Shown here: positions 7,690 through 17,735 of the stretch, piece by piece
How positions within the stretch are numbered: the stretch's first letter is position 1
Layout of the letters: the number at the start of each line of letters is the position of its first letter
Assembly: GCA_963575745.1 (NCBI GenBank)
Contig: CAUYUJ010011268.1
Span: 1-23,806, forward strand
Direction: 5' to 3'
Source of the DNA: Prorocentrum cordatum
Taxonomy: Eukaryota > Sar > Dinophyceae > Prorocentrales > Prorocentraceae
Length of the DNA: 23,806 nt
The notes under the pieces: model-generated
The model's input: the letters and a program-made list of their open reading frames with translations, nothing else
Told to the model about the DNA's origin: nothing
Database searches by the model: none
Made by a program: the position numbers and the translations under genes

Positions 7690-8600
7690 ACATATTTGTT
7701 GTTGTTATGGGGCTATAAGGCTATTGAGCTATGGGGCTGTATCGCAACATGGAATCATGGCTAATTATATGGATATAGGGCTATTGGGCCATCGGCTAAT
7801 ATGGATATTTGGCTATAGGGCTATAGGGTATATAAAGCTATAGGGTTGTAGGGCCATAGGGCTAACGGGCTGTAGGTCTATGGGGGTATAGGGCCATAGG
7901 GCTATATGGCTAAATGGCTATAGCGTTATTTGCCTATGGGGCTATAGGACTCTAGCGCTATATGGCTAAAATGTTATAGGGCTATCGAGCTATAGGGTTA
8001 TGGGGATGTAGGGCTAGGGCTATAGGGCTATAGGGCTGTAGGACTATGGGGCTATGGGGCTATAGGGCTATATGGTATAGGGCTATAGGGCTATACGGCT
8101 ATAGGGCTATGGAGTTATAGGGCTAATGGGCTGTAGGGCTGTAGGGCTATAGGGCTGTAGAGGTATAGGGCTATGGGGTTCTAGGGATATAGGGCTATGG
8201 GGCAACAGGGCTGGCGGGCTATAGGGATATAGGGCTACATAACTATAGGGCTATAGGGCTATAAGGCTATAGGGCTACAGGGCTATAGGGCTATAGGGCT
8301 ATACGGGCAAAGGGCTATAGGGCTACAGGGCTATCGGGCTATAGGGCTATAAGTCTATATGGGCTATTGTGCTATATGGCTATAGGGATATCGTGCTATA
8401 TGGCTATAGGGCTATAAGACTATAGGGCTATAAGGCTTGAGGGCTTTGGGACTATAGGGCGATAGGGCTATAGGGCTAGAGGGCTATAGGGCTGATTGGC
8501 TATTTGGCTATTGGGTTTATGGGCAAATTGGCCTAATGGGACCACTTGGGCTAATTGGATTGATGGGGTTATATGGCTATGGGGCTATAGGGCACCCCCG
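7690..8600 (+). repeat. 8-bp satellite CTATAGGG
   Basis: Roughly 100 degenerate copies of CTATAGGG (best preserved at 8228-8350), with variants such as CTGTAGGG, CTATGGGG and CTATATGG. It is much more AT-rich than the flanking arrays. Unlike CCGGGTGT, the unit contains TAG in every plus frame, so no open frames arise. It resembles, but does not equal, the TTTAGGG telomere unit. Confidence 0.93.
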
Positions 8601-8813
8601 GGCATCTGGGCCCGGCCACCGAAATCGGCGGCCCGGTTCACCTAACCATGGGAATCCGCTAGGACCCCTGCGGAGGCAAGCTCTGATTGCGGAATATGTA
8701 TACACGTATGAACGTAAAAAAGTGTATGTATTTATACATGTACACGTAGAGATACAGTGCAAGCCAAGACCGGGACGCTATGCTAGGCCACGACCGGGAC
8801 AAATTCTGGAAAG
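8601..8813. other. unique-looking spacer, no gene seen
   Basis: Includes an AT-richer patch with TATGTATACACGTATG and TTATACATGTACACG words (8695-8745). No supported coding sequence. Confidence 0.4.
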
Positions 8814-9940
8814 ATTGAGAGGATGTCGTCTCAGGCGAATGTGGCTGGGCCACCAGGGGGCAGGACATCATCGAGGTCAGAGTTGTGAGGATGTCTCTGG
8901 CGAACATGGTTTAACCACCTCAGCTCAGGGCGTCTTGGAACCCAGAGTTGCGAGGATGTCTCATGAAGGAGTGGCCCGACCACCTGCTGAGGGCTTCTCG
9001 GAACCCAGAGTTGCGAGGGTTTCAAGCGAGAGAGGCCGAACCACCATGGAGCAGGGCATACCTGAGATCAGAGTTGCAAGGATGTCTCAGGCGACAGTGG
9101 ACGGACCACCTAAACTCAGGGCATCTCGGAACCGAGACTTGCGAGGATGTCTCAGGCGAAAGTGGCCGGACCTCCATGGGGCAGGACATCATCGAGGTCA
9201 GTGTTGTGAGGATGTCTCTGGCGAAAACAGTTAAACCAGCTCAGCGAAAGGCGTCTCAAAACCCAAAGTTGCGAGGATGTTTCAAGCGAAAGTGGCCAGG
9301 CCACCATGGGGCAGGGCGTCTTCAAGGTCAGAGTTGCAACGATGTCTGAGGCGACAGTGGCCTGACCACCTGCTCAGGGCATCTCGGAATCCAGAGTTGC
9401 GAGGATCTCAGGCTAGACAGGCCGAGCCACCATGGGGGAGAGCATATCCGAGATCAGAGTTGCGAGAATGTCTCTGGCGACAGTGGCCTGACCACCTGAG
9501 CCCAAAGCATATCGGAATCGAGACTTGCGAGGATGTCTCAGGCGACAGTGGCCGGACCACCATGGGGCAGGAGATCTCTGAGGTCAGAGTTGCGAGGATG
9601 TCTCTGGCGGAAATGGTCTGACCACTTCAGCTCAGGGCGTCTCGGAACCCAGAGTTGCGAGGATGTCTCCGGCGAAGTGGCCGCAACACCATGGGGCAGG
9701 GCATCTCCGAGGTCAGAATTGCGACGATGTCTCAGGCGACATTGGCCAGATCACCTCATGTCAAAGCATATCGGACTCCAGAGCGCCGACGATGTCTCAC
9801 GCGGAGCCAGCCGAGACACTTCGAGACCCGCATTTGCGAACCCAGAGTGGTGATGATGTCCGAGGCGAGGGTGCCCAGATCATCTCAAGTCACGACATCT
9901 CTGAACCCAGACTTCCGAGGATGTCTCACGCGAAACGGGC
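8814..9940 (+). repeat. 65-bp tandem repeat, about 17 copies
   Basis: The anchor GGATGTCT recurs at about 65-base spacing (for example 9531, 9596, 9661, then 9725). Consensus starts TTGCGAGGATGTCTCAGGCG, then a GTGGCCGGACCACC segment. The second half alternates between CATGGGGCAGGGCATC...GAGGTCAGAG and CTCAGGGCGTCTCGGAACCCAGAG, giving a partial 130-bp two-unit pattern. Because 65 is not a multiple of 3, frames rotate along the array and the open frames in it are not credible proteins. Confidence 0.92.
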
Positions 9941-9943
9941 CTC

Positions 9944-10203
9944 CTCCTCCTCATCCTCCTCCTCCTGCTCCTCGCCCTCGCCTTCTCCCTGGATGCTGTT
10001 CGCTGGCATGCAGCCCGAGATGCGGGTTGCGAACGCCTGCTGCTCCCCGTCCTCCTCCATGTCCTCCTCCCACTCCTCCTCCTCCCCCGCCGCCCTCCCC
10101 TTGCGTCAAATTCCACCCCCGGCTCCTCGCTCTCCTCCTCCTCCTCCTCCTCCTCCTCCTCCTCCTTCTCCTCATCATCAGAATCATCATCATCATCATC
10201 ATC
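9944..10203 (+). repeat. (CCT)n tracts ending in (CAT)n
   Basis: CCT-rich blocks at 9944-9985, 10050-10090 and 10131-10175 are followed by ATC/CAT triplets to about 10203. Confidence 0.9.
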
Positions 10204-10255
10204 CTTCGCAGGCCGAGCCGAGGCGAGCCGAGGCGGCCGGCGGGCCGGCCGAGCG

Positions 10256-10290
10256 GGACGACGACGACGACGACGACGACGAGCGGGACG

Positions 10291-10326
<36 letters not shown>

Positions 10327-10345
10327 GCGGCGCCGGCGGCGGCAG
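10256..10345 (+). repeat. (GAC)n then (GGC)n trinucleotide tract
   Basis: A GAC triplet run is interrupted once by GAGCGG and followed by GGC triplets from about 10313. Confidence 0.92.
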
Positions 10346-10503
10346 CGGAGAGAGAACAGCAGGACGAAATCGAATGGTTCGCACACTATCTAAAAAATGC
10401 CGGACTGCCGGAAGTCTCCGGAAGTCCCCACAAGTCCCTGGGCACCTTCGGAACGCCTCTGAAGCCCAGCGGGGGCCCAAAACATTCAGAAACCTGACAT
10501 CCT

Positions 10504-10564
10504 CGAAGACGACGAGGACGAGGACGAGGACGACGACGACGATGACGACGACGAGGACGACGAG

Positions 10565-10631
<67 letters not shown>

Positions 10632-10690
10632 TCGCGACGGCGGCGGCGGTGGCGGCGGCGGTGGCGGCGGCGGCGACGACGACGTTGTTT
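10504..10690 (+). repeat. (GAC)n then (GCG)n trinucleotide tract
   Basis: GAC/GAG triplets run to about 10631 with a long pure stretch near 10565-10630, then GCG triplets to about 10675 and ACG to 10684. Confidence 0.93.
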
Positions 10691-10814
10691 TCGCGGCGGG
10701 AGTGCTGCTCCACTGCCCGGACTACTACGAGTGGTGTTTAAAGTGGTACTACTCGTGCTGATACCATTGCTATACTCAAGGACGGGATCGAAACCGACAG
10801 TATTTCTCTCGAGG

Positions 10815-10965
10815 AGAGCGCCCCTAAAGCTCCCAAGAGCGCTCCAAGAGGACCCCAAGAGGCGCCCAAGAAGCCTCCAAGAGGCTCCCAAGAGACCTCC
10901 AAGAGGCCCCCAAGAGGCGTCAGGAGGATCCCCGAAGCACCCAAGATGCCCCCCAGACGCTCCAG
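10815..10965 (+). repeat. degenerate short tandem repeat, CCAAGAGGC-like
   Basis: The words CCAAGAGGC, CCAAGAAGC and CCCAAGAG recur every 12-15 bases, producing a Pro/Lys/Arg-rich frame. Irregular spacing indicates an old minisatellite. Confidence 0.6.
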
Positions 10966-10997
10966 ACATCCGCGGAGGCTATTATGTCTGTCCGTTT

Positions 10998-11062
10998 TCC
11001 TCCTCCTCCTCCTCCTCCTCTTCCTCCTCCTCCTCCTCCTCCTCCTCCTCCTCCTCCTTCAC
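10998..11062 (+). repeat. (CCT)n tract
   Basis: Nearly pure TCC triplets with one TTCC change, about 35 bases before the second CCGGGTGT array. Confidence 0.93.
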
Positions 11063-11094
11063 CCACATCTTCGTCTGGATCTTCGCCGTGCCCG

Positions 11095-11885
11095 GCCGGG
11101 TGCCTGGGTGCCCGGGTGCCAGGGTGTAGGTCTGGGTGTCGGGGTGTCCGGGTGCCCGGGTGCCCGAACGCCCGGGTGTTGGGGCGTCCGGGTGCCCGGG
11201 TGCCCGGGTGCCGCCTGGGTGTCCGGGCGTCTGGGCGTCCGGGTGCCCGGGTGTCCGGGTGCCCGGGTGCTCGGGTGCCCGGGTGCGTGGGTGTCCGGGC
11301 GTCCGGGTGTCCGGGCGTCCGGGCGTCCGCGCGTCCGGCTCCCGGGTGCCCGGGCGTTCGGGGTCCGGCGTCCGTTCGTCTGGTGCCCCGGTGGTCCTGT
11401 GTCCGGGTGTCCGGGTGGTCCGGGTGTTCCGGGTGTCCGGTGGTGGGGTGTTCCGGGCGTCCGGGCGCCCGGCGTCCGGGCGTCCGGGTAGCCCGGTGTC
11501 CGTGTGGGTGCGGGGAGTCCGGGTGTCCGGGTGTCTGGGTGTCCGGGTGCCCGGGTGCCCGGGTGTCCGGGTGTCCGGGTGTTCGGGTGTCCGGGTGTCC
11601 GGGTGCCTGGGTGTCCGGGTGTCCGGGTGCCCGGGTGCCCGGGTGTCCGGGTGTCCGGGTGTCCGGGTGCCCGGGTGCCCGGGTGTCCGGGCGTCCGGGC
11701 GTCCGGGCGCCCGGGTGTCCGGGTGTCCGGGTGTCCGGGTGTCCGGGTGTCCGGGTGCCCGGGTGCCCAGGTGTCCGGGTGTCCGGTGTTCCGGTGTGTC
11801 CGTGTGGGTTTTTCCCCTCTGCCCGGGGTGTCCGGGTGTCCGGGCCGGCGCCCGGGTGTCCGGGTGCCCGGGCGGACGCCCGGGC
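11095..11885 (+). repeat. 8-bp satellite CCGGGTGT, array 2
   Basis: Same unit, variants and orientation as the array at 6793-7612, about 3.5 kb away. The best-preserved part is 11515-11780. The TPGHPDTR-type minus frames extend through it without stops. Confidence 0.95.
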
Positions 11886-11904
11886 GGAGGAATAGTCAGA
11901 TTGT

Positions 11905-12675
11905 GACACTTGACACGCGTGAACCCTAACGGGCGGGTCGGGTCGGGTCGGGCGGGCGGACCCTAACGGGCTAGTCGGGTCGGTTCGGGCGGACCCTAAA
12001 CGTGCGAGTCGGGTCGGCGGCGGGGCCTTAAGTATGGTGCGTGTACGCTTGACACGCGTGACCCCTCCGGGCCGGGATCGGGGTCTTCTTCGGCGTGCGG
12101 ACCCTAACGGGCGGTCGGGTCGGGTCGGGCGGACCCTATACGGCGGGTCGGGTCGGGAGGGCGGGACATTCAAGTATGGTGCGTGTACACTTGACACGCG
12201 TGAACCCTAACGGGCGGGTCGGTCGGGCGGGCTGACCCTAACGGGCGGGTCGGGTCGGGTCGGGCGGACCCTAGCGGGCGGGTCGGGTCGGGCGGGCGGG
12301 ACGTTAAAGTATGGTGCGTGTGCACTTGACACGCGTGAACCCTGACGGGCGGGTCGGGTCGGGTCGGGCGGGCGGACCCTAACGGGCGGGTCGGGTCGGG
12401 TCGGGCGAACCCTAACGGGCGGGTCGGGCCGGCCGGGCGGGACATTAAAGTATGGCGCGTGTGCACTTGACACGCGTGAACCCTAACGGGCGGGTCGAGT
12501 CGGGCGGGCGGACCCTAACGGGCTAGTCGGGTCGGTTCGGGCAGACCCTAACGGGCGAGTCGGGTCGGGCGGGCGGGACATTAAAGTATGGTGCGTTTAC
12601 ATTTGACACGCGTGAACCCTAACGGGCGGGTCGGGTCGGGTCGGGCGGGCGGACCCTCACGGGCGGGTCGGGCAA
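11905..12675 (+). repeat. 135-142-bp tandem repeat, six copies
   Basis: The anchor TTGACACGCGTGA starts at 11910, 12049, 12191, 12326, 12467 and 12603 (spacings 139, 142, 135, 141, 136). Each unit then holds two or three blocks of ACCCTAACGGGCGGGTCGGG with variable numbers of GGTCG pentamers, and usually ends with GGGACATTAAAGTATGGTGC. Length differences come mainly from the pentamer count. CACGCGTG in the anchor is an 8-bp palindrome. Confidence 0.93.
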
Positions 12676-13855
12676 AACAAGCCAAGGGGGCCCCCGGAGG
12701 CCCCGAAAACGGCCCAACAGAGTTTCGCACCCCCCCGAAAAGCCACGACCAGGCTCCGAGGAGACCCAGAAAAGGATCCCGTTGAATTTGTGCCCGAAAC
12801 CAAGGCGCGGGTGCGGGATGGGCCGAAGGCCGCTGGATACTTTCGAAAGCCACTCCTTGGAGCACGACATGGCGAAGGAAGTGCTTCGCCCCACCTCGCC
12901 TGGGCGCCTCTCGTTTGAGCCACGGAAGCTCTAGGTCACGGCGGGGGTGACGCCACGACGATGTCTCCACAGCATGACGTAGCAATGTTTGGACAGAGCG
13001 ACGAGCGGCCGCTCTGCGGTTGAACGGCTATCCGTGGATATGTTGTTCCGAATCCCTTCCTCTCCCCTCTCCCTCCGCCCATTCCTGCCTCTCCTGCCAT
13101 CCCTGCCCCCCCCGTTTTCCCTCCAGTCCCCCCGCCCTCGCCCTCCCCCTTCTGCCCCTACCGTTACACAATTCCACCATATGGATACTACTTTCCTCTC
13201 TCCCCTAGTCTGTGCAGAGAGTCTCCCGCCCTGTCCGCGTATTGTTGTTCCACACAGGACTTAAAAATTGATATGTTTGATGTGTTATTCCATTCCGATT
13301 GTTTGCGGTTGTTCAAAATGTTGCTCCCGCTGCAGGGCTGGCCCCGCTTCCGCGCCTCCAATTGTTCCACATCGAACTCCCGCGGCAACACCGGCGTGTT
13401 CGGTCCTTCCAGTAATGCCCACGGTCTAAAGATAAGCCCTCCGAAAAGAGCATCGGTCGTGATAGCACATCCGGAGTCGATTCGCTGAATTGTTGGGGCT
13501 TTGAAGGCCCCCCCCTTTGGGGGCGTCGTCGTTGTTCTGAAGCAGAATCAAGCGGGAACCCTGTTTCAGCTTCGAACAGGCGATGTTGAAAGCAGAGCCA
13601 GCGGGTTCTATCCGACAGCCCTTCTTGTGAGGGGCTTTTCGGGGAGCCTAAGGAGCTGGACATGGAGCCGCGGCTCCAGAGTGGCCCAGACCTCTCCACG
13701 ACGATCCACTTACCCTCCGAGGAGTCAGGCGCCATGCCATGACATGCTGTGCGGTGCGGTGTTGTGTTCCGCGCCGCTGTGCGACGCCACGCTTTGGGTC
13801 CAGACCATGACCGATGCTGCCAGCGACTTTGTCGCCGATGACGTCACCATTACAC
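12676..13855. other. about 1.2 kb without a recognised gene
   Basis: 12676-13000 is GC-rich and open on the minus strand (a Trp/Phe/Gly-rich reading with no start). 13050-13160 is a C-rich pyrimidine tract like the introns upstream. 13270-13735 is open on both strands (71 and 140 codons) but no domain or splice pattern was recognised. CAATTGTTCCAC at 13367-13378 recurs in intron 1 of the transposase-like gene (2559-2570). Confidence 0.4.
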
Positions 13856-14305
13856 CGGCAACACCCATGCCCGTGGCCGTGGCCGTGACCGTGACCGTGT
13901 GCCAGTGGCCGTGGCCGTGGCCGGTGACCGTACCAGTGGCCCGTTGACCGGTGACCGTGACGTGACCGTGAACCGCGACCGTGACACCGTGACCGACACC
14001 GTGACCGTGACCGTGACCGTGGAACCGTGACCGTGATCGCGCATGGGATCGCGGACCTTGGACCGTGACCGTGTACCGGGGGGGGGGGGTGACATGACCA
14101 AGACTCGTGAACCGTGACCGTGACCGTGACCGTGACCGTGACCGTGACCGTGACCGTGACCGTGACCGTGACCGTGACCGTGACCGGGACCGGGACCGGG
14201 ACCGGGTCCGGGTCCGGGTCCGGGTCCGGGCCCGGGTCCGGGTCCGGGACCGTGACCGTGACCGTGACCGTGACCGTGACCGCGACCGTGACCGTGACTT
14301 GATCC
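13856..14305 (+). repeat. hexamer array CCGTGA with GGGTCC variant block
   Basis: CCGTGA units are diverged from 13856 to 14090, nearly pure from 14108 to 14185, change to GGGACC and GGGTCC from about 14184 to 14250, and return to CCGTGA. Plus frames read DRDRDR or TVTVTV; minus frames read SRSRSR. These simple products resemble RS domains only by composition. Confidence 0.94.
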
Positions 14306-14309
14306 AGCG

Positions 14310-15640
14310 CCTTACTGAAGTGGCTGCGTTCGCACGCATGGCACCACCGAGCCCATTTCGGCACGCCCCTCACACGCTTCGTGGCCCCATGGGGAGCTCC
14401 ACCGAAGGCCCAAGTGGCTGCGTTCGCATGGCACCACCGCGCCCATTTCGGCACGCCCCTCACACGCTTCGTGGCCCCATGGGGAGCTCCTCCGAAGGCC
14501 CAAGTGCGCGCGTTCGCATGGCACCACCGCCCCCATGTCGGCACACTCCTCACACGCTTCGTGGCCCCATGGGGAGCCCGACTGAAGACCCAAGTGGCTG
14601 CGTTCTTATGGCGCCACGGCACACATTCCGGCACACCCCTCACACGTTTTGTGGTCTCATGGGGAGCTCCACCGAAGGCCCACATTCCAACTTCCGCACG
14701 GCACCACCGCATCTTGTTCGGCACACCGCTCACACGCTTCGTGGCCCCATAGGGAAGCCACGCGCAGGCCCAAGTGAATTGTTCGCGATGGCAACCAAAC
14801 GGCCGCTCATTTTTTGCCGGCACGCCCCTCACACGCTTTCGTGAACCCATAGGAAGCCCCATCCCGAATGCCCACAATGCCAGCGTATACGCCTGGCGCC
14901 CACCGCGCCCCACTCTGGAAAACCCCTACGCCCCTCGCACGCTTTTCGTGTCCCGATATGGAGCTGAGCCCCACCCCCGTCCGCCCAAGTGGCCTTGTGT
15001 TCGCATTTCAACTACCCAATTCATCACCGCGGCCACAATTTGGCACAAGATGGAAACCCACCTCCTCACACGTTTTCGGTGACCCCATCGGGAACCCTCC
15101 ACAGAAAGCCAAATGGCTGCGTTCGCATGTCACCACCGCACCCATGTCGGCACACCGCTCACACGCTTCGTGGCCCCATACGGAGCCCCACCGAAGGCCC
15201 AGAGGGTTGCGCTCACATGCGGCCACCGCACCCACGTCGGCACACCGCTCAAACGCTTCGTGGCCCCATACGGAGCCCCACCGAAGGCCCAAGTGAAAGC
15301 GTTCGCATGGCACCACGGCACACATTTCGGCACGCCCCTCTCACGCGTCGTGGCCCCATAGGGAGCCCCACCGAAGGCCCAAGTGGCTGCGTTCGCATGG
15401 CACCACCGCACCCATTTCGGCACACTCCTCACATGCTTCGTGACCCCATAGGGAGCCCCACCGATGGCCCAAGTGGCTGCGTTCGCATGACACCACCGCA
15501 ACACACATTTGGGCACACCCTCACACGTGTTGTGGCCTTATGGGGAGCTCCACTGAAGGCCCAAGTGGCTGCGTTCGCATGGCACCACCGCATCTTGTTC
15601 GGCACACCCCTCACACGTTTCGTGGCCCAGGAGTCGCGCT
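14310..15640. repeat. 90-bp tandem repeat, block A (about 14 copies)
   Basis: The core CACACGCTTCGTGGCCCCAT recurs at 14371, 14461, 14551, 14641 and 14731 (exactly 90 apart). Indel-bearing units follow at 14830, about 14936, 15067 and 15160, then near-90 spacing to 15612. Ninety bases are 30 codons, so open frames occur on both strands. The minus frame reads a 30-residue repeat with HANAATWAFGGAPHGATKRV. The indels in the middle break any single long frame, which argues against one continuous gene. Confidence 0.92.
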
Positions 15641-15849
15641 GTCCCGTGATTGACTCTCGTCTGTCTCCTGAAGGGCGTCACAACAGCACATTTTTATCAT
15701 AGTGCCCCATTGTTTCCCAACCATCCTCCATCCTGTGGTGTTGGGCTTCCGTTTTGAAGAGACAGCGCCCCGCGTCTCCTCTCCTCCTCTCCTCCTTACC
15801 CACCTTCCTCCTCCGATCCCTGCCTCTGCCCTCCGAACCAACCAACCAT
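15641..15849. other. non-repeat segment splitting the 90-bp array
   Basis: About 210 bases unrelated to the 90-bp unit, with a CT-rich centre (15775-15830). It may be an insertion or may mark two independent arrays. No gene seen. Confidence 0.55.
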
Positions 15850-16740
15850 CTTGGCACACCCCTCACACGCTTCGTGGCCCCATCGAGAGCCCCATCGAAG
15901 GCCCAAATGCCAGCGTGCGCATGCGGCCACCGCACCCACTTTGGCACTCCCCTCACACGCTTCGTTGCCCCATAGGGACCCCCACCGAAAGCCCAAATGC
16001 CTGCGTACGCATGCGGCCGCCGCATTAATTGTGGCACACCCCTCACACGCTTCGTGGCTCCACAAGGGACCCCACCGAAGGCCAAAATGCAAATGTTCGC
16101 ATGCGACCACCGCGCCCATTCCGGCACACCCCTCACACGCTTCGTGGCTCCACAGGAAGCCCCAGCGACGGCCCAAATGCCAGCGTTCGCATGCGGCCAC
16201 CGCACCCACTTTGGCACACCCCTCACACGCTTCGTGGCCCCATAGGGAACCCCACCGAAAGCCCAAATGCCTGCGTACGCATGCGGCCGCCGCATTAATT
16301 GTGGCACACCCCTCACACGCTTCGTGGCTCCACAAGGAGCCCCACCGAAGGCCAAAATGCAAATGTTCGCATGCGACCGCCGCGCCCATTTCGGCACACC
16401 CCTCACACGTTTCGTGGCTCCACAGGGAGCCCCAGCGACGGCCCAAATGCCAGCGTTCGCATGCGGCCACCGCACCCATTTTGGCACACCCCTCACACGC
16501 TTCGTGGCCCCATAGGGAACCCCACCGAAAGCCCAAATGCCAGCGTTCGCATGCGGCCACCGCACCCATCTTGGCACACCCCTCACACGTTTCGTGGCCC
16601 CATAGGGAGCCCCACCGAAGGCCCAAATGCCAGCGTTCGCATGCGGCCACCGCGCCCATTTCCCCACCGAAGGCCCACGTGGCTGCGTTTGCATGGCGCC
16701 GCCGCGCCCATTTTGGCACACCTCTCACAAGTTTGGTAGC
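15850..16740. repeat. 90-bp tandem repeat, block B (9-10 copies) with 270-bp higher order
   Basis: Cores start at 15864, 15954, 16044, 16134, 16224, 16314, 16404, 16494 and 16584, all exactly 90 apart. Units follow an A-B-C order: the ones beginning at 15991, 16081 and 16171 are almost identical to those at 16261, 16351 and 16441, so a 270-bp higher-order unit was duplicated. The array ends in a truncated unit near 16660-16740. Three minus frames and one plus frame are open over most of the block. My hand comparison of two pairs of adjacent units spread differences over codon positions about evenly (13, 10 and 9), giving no coding signal. Confidence 0.94.
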
Positions 16741-17184
16741 CCCAGTGGGAGCTCCTCTGAATGCGGTGTATACAACGACGGCATTCACAACTGCATATGG
16801 TTGGGTCCTTCGCGAGGCTAATTCAACCTTCCCCGACCACCCCCCACTTGGAATGGAGGGCAAATGGAGGCCTTCGGGCTGGGTTGGGGTGGTTTGGTGG
16901 ATGGTGAACTTTGGGATGACGTGTCACCCCAGCGGCCCCGGCGACACACTGTACCCTGGACCCTGCAAGCGGGTGGCGTGTCGCGCCGAAGCGCAGTGAC
17001 CCAGAACCCGCGGAGCGACACTCGGGGATCTTCTGACCCGGGCCCATCCGGACCCGAGCCAGTCAGGCCTTCCAAAATCCTGCAGGATCCTGCAGGAAAC
17101 ATGCGCCCAAGCCCGGGTCAAATGCGAACCTGGCCCTGCAGTATCCTGCAAGATCGAGCGCTCTGGCTGAGCCTCGTTTGCATT
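16741..17184. other. stretch without a recognised gene; contains a 20-bp palindrome
   Basis: Unique-looking GC-rich sequence. 17078-17097 (TCCTGCAGGATCCTGCAGGA) is a perfect palindrome made of two TCCTGCAGGA-type halves, and a related CCTGCAAGATC follows at about 17143. No coding sequence supported. Confidence 0.5.
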
Positions 17185-17428
17185 GACCCCCGTCTCAAGG
17201 CTCCAGACGACACGCCATCTACACGTCGTTCATTTCTAATCGTGCTCATTTCTAACTGTGCTCGTTTTGAACTGTTCCTGGCCCCCTGGTGGCCAGGAAG
17301 AGGCCCAAGATAGAACAGTTAGAAAATGGAAGGCTCTTGGCCCCCCAAGAAATCAAAGAACTTTCGAATACTTCGAGGTGAACAGTGTGTAGACCCCCGT
17401 CCCAAAAACTCCCGACGGCACGCCATCT
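17185..17428 (+). repeat. direct repeat pair, about 36 bp each
   Basis: 17185-17220 and 17392-17428 share GACCCCCGTC, then a similar AA-containing middle, then GACGRCACGCCATCT. They are 207 bases apart, and the sequence between them is not obviously repeated. Confidence 0.7.
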
Positions 17429-17565
17429 GGAAGAGCTCCCGGCCGCATTCCGCGGCGCAGCGCAGCCGACACGGGCCCCCTGCGCGCGGTGCCGCGGGCC
17501 AGGCGCGCGGCCCGGCTTCGCATGCGGCCGCAGGCCGAGGCGCACATTGTGGGCCCGGCCCACGA

Positions 17566-17735
17566 GAGAAACCCTCCACAGGAAGCCCAAAACCCCGAGG
17601 CCCCAGGACGTCCATGGATTTTTGGTGTGGGAACGCCACGCTTCACATAGAAAAACCATCGACGCCCAAGCATCCCAAGGCACCCTGGGGGCAAGCGGGG
17701 TGTTTCTTGGGATGGGTCTCCACTGTACGAGGGCG
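17566..17735 (+). repeat. dispersed repeat, copy 1
   Basis: The first 67 bases (AGAAACCCTCCACAGGAAGC, then a GACGTCCATGGATTTTTGG segment and GTGTGGGAA) match copy 2 at 20335 at most positions. Looser similarity continues (AAAACCATC) to GGGTCTCCACTG at the end. This is an interspersed family of unknown type; no terminal repeats were identified. Confidence 0.75.

Noticed and set aside
8814-9940. Regular 65-bp spacing considered as a CRISPR array
   Set aside because: The whole unit is repeated, there are no unique spacers, no associated genes, and the context is eukaryotic.
9663-11129. 488-codon plus-strand open frame
   Set aside because: It runs through the 65-bp array, CCT, GAC and GCG tracts and into the satellite; its composition simply follows each repeat in turn.
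10920-12197. 425-codon minus-strand open frame, Pro/Arg/Asp rich
   Set aside because: It spans the CCGGGTGT satellite and the 138-bp array; open because neither unit contains stops on that strand.
11905-12675. CCCTAA words considered as telomeric repeats
   Set aside because: They occur once or a few times per 138-bp unit followed by CGGGCGGG, not as tandem CCCTAAA.
13725-14339. Minus-strand SRSRSR frame resembling an RS-domain splicing factor
   Set aside because: It is a direct reading of the CCGTGA hexamer; no RNA-recognition motif or other domain accompanies it.
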